Assembly: GCA_050955105.1 (NCBI GenBank)
Contig: JBPBQZ010000058.1
Location: forward strand, 1-62,859
Direction of reading: 5' to 3'
Length of the DNA: 62,859 nucleotides
From: JBPBQZ01 sp050955105
GTDB lineage: Bacteria > Pseudomonadota > Gammaproteobacteria > Burkholderiales > Burkholderiaceae
The position numbers and the translations under genes were made by a program. The notes beneath the pieces were generated by a model. The model had not been told where the DNA came from. It made no database searches and saw only the letters and a program-made list of their open reading frames with translations. Each line of letters begins with the position of its first letter. Position 1 is the stretch's first letter. This document shows positions 61,383 to 62,859 of the stretch, in pieces.

Positions 61383-62120
61383 CTACATCTGTTTGAACTG
61401 AGCGGCAAAACCGCGACTTACCGGCAACACCTCACTGCGTCCTTTCAAATGGACGCTGAGGCGCCCGAGCAAGTCGCGCTCCAGTCGATCGATGGCGGCC
61501 ACCGCGACGATCGCGCCGCGGTGAATCTGCATGAAGCGTCTGGCGTCGAGCCGCGCGAGCAAGTCTTTCAGCGGTGTACGAATCAGATGCCTGCCGTGGG
61601 CCGTTACCACTTCGGTGTATTTATCGGAGGCCTGGAAATACAGAACCTCGTCGATCGACACCAGGCGCGTGGTCTGCGCCAAGCCCACTGTCAGCCATTG
61701 CAGCGGCGCTTCGGTCGGCGGGTCGCGGGCGATGATCGCACCGACGGCGGTCACGTCCGATAGCGCCCGAGCCGGCTCCTGCAGCCGCGAAATGCAACGT
61801 GCCAGCCGCGCATCGTCGACTGGTTTGAGCAGGTAGTCGAGCGCCGCCGCATCGAATGCCGACAGCGCGTATTCGTCGTAGGCCGTGACAAATATCACGC
61901 GCGTATCGCGCGCGGCGCGTGCCACCTGCAAGCCGTCCAGACCCGGCATGCGAATATCGAGAAAAGCGAAGTCGGGGCGGCGCGCATTGATCTGCGTCAG
62001 CGCCGCGATGCCGTTGGGCGCCACGGCCAGCACTTGCAGCGCCGGCCATAAGCGTTCCAGCCGGAACTTGAGTTCATCTGCCAGGTTAGGTTCGTCGTCG
62101 GCGATCAGGGCTGTGGGCAT
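61383..62120 (-). CDS. LytTR-family response regulator (AlgR-like)
   Basis: The 245-residue protein has a receiver (1–120; LIADDEPNLADEL, acceptor D55 in FAFLDIRMPGLDG, FVTAYDEYALSAFDAAALDYLLKPV). The LytTR DNA-binding domain (about 140–243) has VSIDEVLYFQASDKYTEVVTAHGRHLIRTPLKDLL and FMQIHRGAIVAVAAIDR. The start MPTALIADDE at 62120 is clear; upstream residues are low-complexity Cys/Arg. It is 19 nt downstream of its kinase gene, the AlgZ/AlgR arrangement. Confidence 0.94.
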   Translation of the reverse strand: MPTALIADDEPNLADELKFRLERLWPALQVLAVAPNGIAALTQINARRPDFAFLDIRMPGLDGLQVARAARDTRVIFVTAYDEYALSAFDAAALDYLLKPVDDARLARCISRLQEPARALSDVTAVGAIIARDPPTEAPLQWLTVGLAQTTRLVSIDEVLYFQASDKYTEVVTAHGRHLIRTPLKDLLARLDARRFMQIHRGAIVAVAAIDRLERDLLGRLSVHLKGRSEVLPVSRGFAAQFKQM

Positions 62121-62139
62121 GGCTTGCAAAGTCCGTTGA

Positions 62140-62859
62140 TCAATCGATCGGCTGCGGCAGCGGCAGCGGCAGGAGCAATTCGGCCGTGACACCGCCCTGC
62201 TGGTTGGCACACACTTCCAAGGTTGCTGCGTCCCCATACAGGCTTGTCAGCCGGGCGCGCACATTGGCCAGACCGACGCCGTGATGCAGCGCGCTCGCGG
62301 CGCCGTCGACGTTATGCGGCGGCGTCAAGCCAACGCCGCTATCCTCCACGCGCAGACTCAGGCGCGTGCGCTCGGCGCGCGCGACGACGCGTATCGTACC
62401 GCCGTCGATCGACGGCTCGATGCCGTGCAGCAGCGCATTCTCGACGAGCGGCTGCAATAGCAGTGGCGGCAGCGCCACGCTATGCAAGCCGGCGGGCACC
62501 TCTATCTCGAAATCCAGACGCGGCCCGAGGCGCAGCACGGCGATCGACAACAAGGCCTGCACCAGTTCGATTTCCTGCTGCAAGCTCGACACCGCCTGGC
62601 GCGTGCGGCCCAGGCTCGCGCGCAGATAGCGATTCAAGCTGTCGAGCATCGCTTCGGCGGCGTCCGGCCGACGTTTGATCAGGCTTTGCACGTTGGCCAG
62701 CGTATTGAAAAGAAAGTGCGGTTCGATCTGTGCCTGTAACAAGGCCAGTCGCGCCGCGGTCTCGGCCTGCAGCAGTTCGGCGGCGCGGCGCCGCGCGGTT
62801 TCGAGATCCTTGCGATAGCGCATCGATCGATACGCCGTCCCAAAAAGATAGACGGTGAG
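62140..62859 (-). CDS. LytS/AlgZ-type sensor histidine kinase, partial (N-terminus beyond window edge)
   Basis: The visible 239 residues start inside what looks like the end of a membrane helix (LTVYLFGTAYRS), then a coiled linker. The His_kinase domain follows (LLQAQIEPHFLFNTLANVQSLI with the phospho-acceptor His) and the ATPase domain (LPPLLLQPLVENALLHGIEP, VEDSGVG, GVGLANVRARLTSLYG). The frame is open to base 62859. The protein ends with a Leu/Pro tail (LLLPLPLPQPID). It is the partner of the LytTR regulator. Confidence 0.93.
   Translation of the reverse strand, partial: LTVYLFGTAYRSMRYRKDLETARRRAAELLQAETAARLALLQAQIEPHFLFNTLANVQSLIKRRPDAAEAMLDSLNRYLRASLGRTRQAVSSLQQEIELVQALLSIAVLRLGPRLDFEIEVPAGLHSVALPPLLLQPLVENALLHGIEPSIDGGTIRVVARAERTRLSLRVEDSGVGLTPPHNVDGAASALHHGVGLANVRARLTSLYGDAATLEVCANQQGGVTAELLLPLPLPQPID

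Overview
The window is high-GC, gene-dense DNA from a betaproteobacterium, most likely a Burkholderiaceae member. The evidence for this is the Burkholderia-type porin, the hemL–ribD–ribE–ribBA–ribH–nusB block, the glk–pgl–zwf operon, the msrB–(dipZ)–msrA order and a pca/pobA cluster of beta-proteobacterial type. There are about 60 genes. I see no tRNA, rRNA, CRISPR array, insertion sequence or prophage.

Positions 1–15880 are the most interesting part. This block holds a second-type rpoN away from the usual lptB–rpoN–hpf setting, two bacterial enhancer-binding proteins (one with and one without a receiver domain), a large hybrid sensor kinase and envelope/osmotic-stress genes. The stress genes encode a BON protein, Gly-rich and Pro-rich exported or small proteins, a disordered acidic protein, a CPA1 cation/proton antiporter, YihY, the trehalose-6-phosphate synthase OtsA, and an ElaB/YqjE/YqjK/DUF1328 membrane set. 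Reading the spaces in front of these genes by eye, I find seven good sigma-54 (-24/-12) promoter matches with exact GG-N10-GC spacing, each placed 33–105 nt before a start codon. One is in front of rpoN itself. I infer a self-contained sigma-54 envelope/osmotic stress regulon with its own sigma factor and activators.

Positions 15925–24435 hold an orphan ABC transporter (ATPase plus fused double permease), a small Cas2-fold-like protein, an EnvZ/OmpR- or CpxAR-type two-component pair divergent from a Spy/CpxP-like protein with a CpxR-type box between them, and a major porin with a clear terminator. Positions 24545–29782 hold glk–pgl–zwf (entry to the Entner–Doudoroff/pentose phosphate routes), a Bcr/CflA-type MFS exporter and a stand-alone EVE-like protein. 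Positions 29938–41166 hold hemL and the riboflavin/nusB genes. They are interrupted by a methionine-sulfoxide repair operon, in which a dipZ gene has collapsed to an 88-codon in-frame remnant, and by a further two-component system. Positions 41269–45171 hold a lytic transglycosylase, ubiD with an Ala-rich insertion, and a small Tyr-rich exported protein.

Positions 45493–59091 are an aromatic-catabolism region. The minus-strand operon pobA–pcaI–pcaJ–pcaB–pcaD–pcaC–FAD-dehydrogenase converts 4-hydroxybenzoate towards beta-ketoadipyl-CoA, but pcaGH and pcaF are not in the window. It is divergent from a LysR regulator. Next to it are an acyl-CoA ligase, a thiolase-like protein, a DUF35 protein, a NIPSNAP protein and an MFS exporter. 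A 49-bp element is repeated, ungapped, in front of pobA/lysR and in front of ligase/thiolase, which ties the two blocks into one regulatory unit. The window ends with a RES/Xre toxin–antitoxin pair, an aldo/keto reductase and an AlgR/AlgZ-type two-component pair cut by the window edge.
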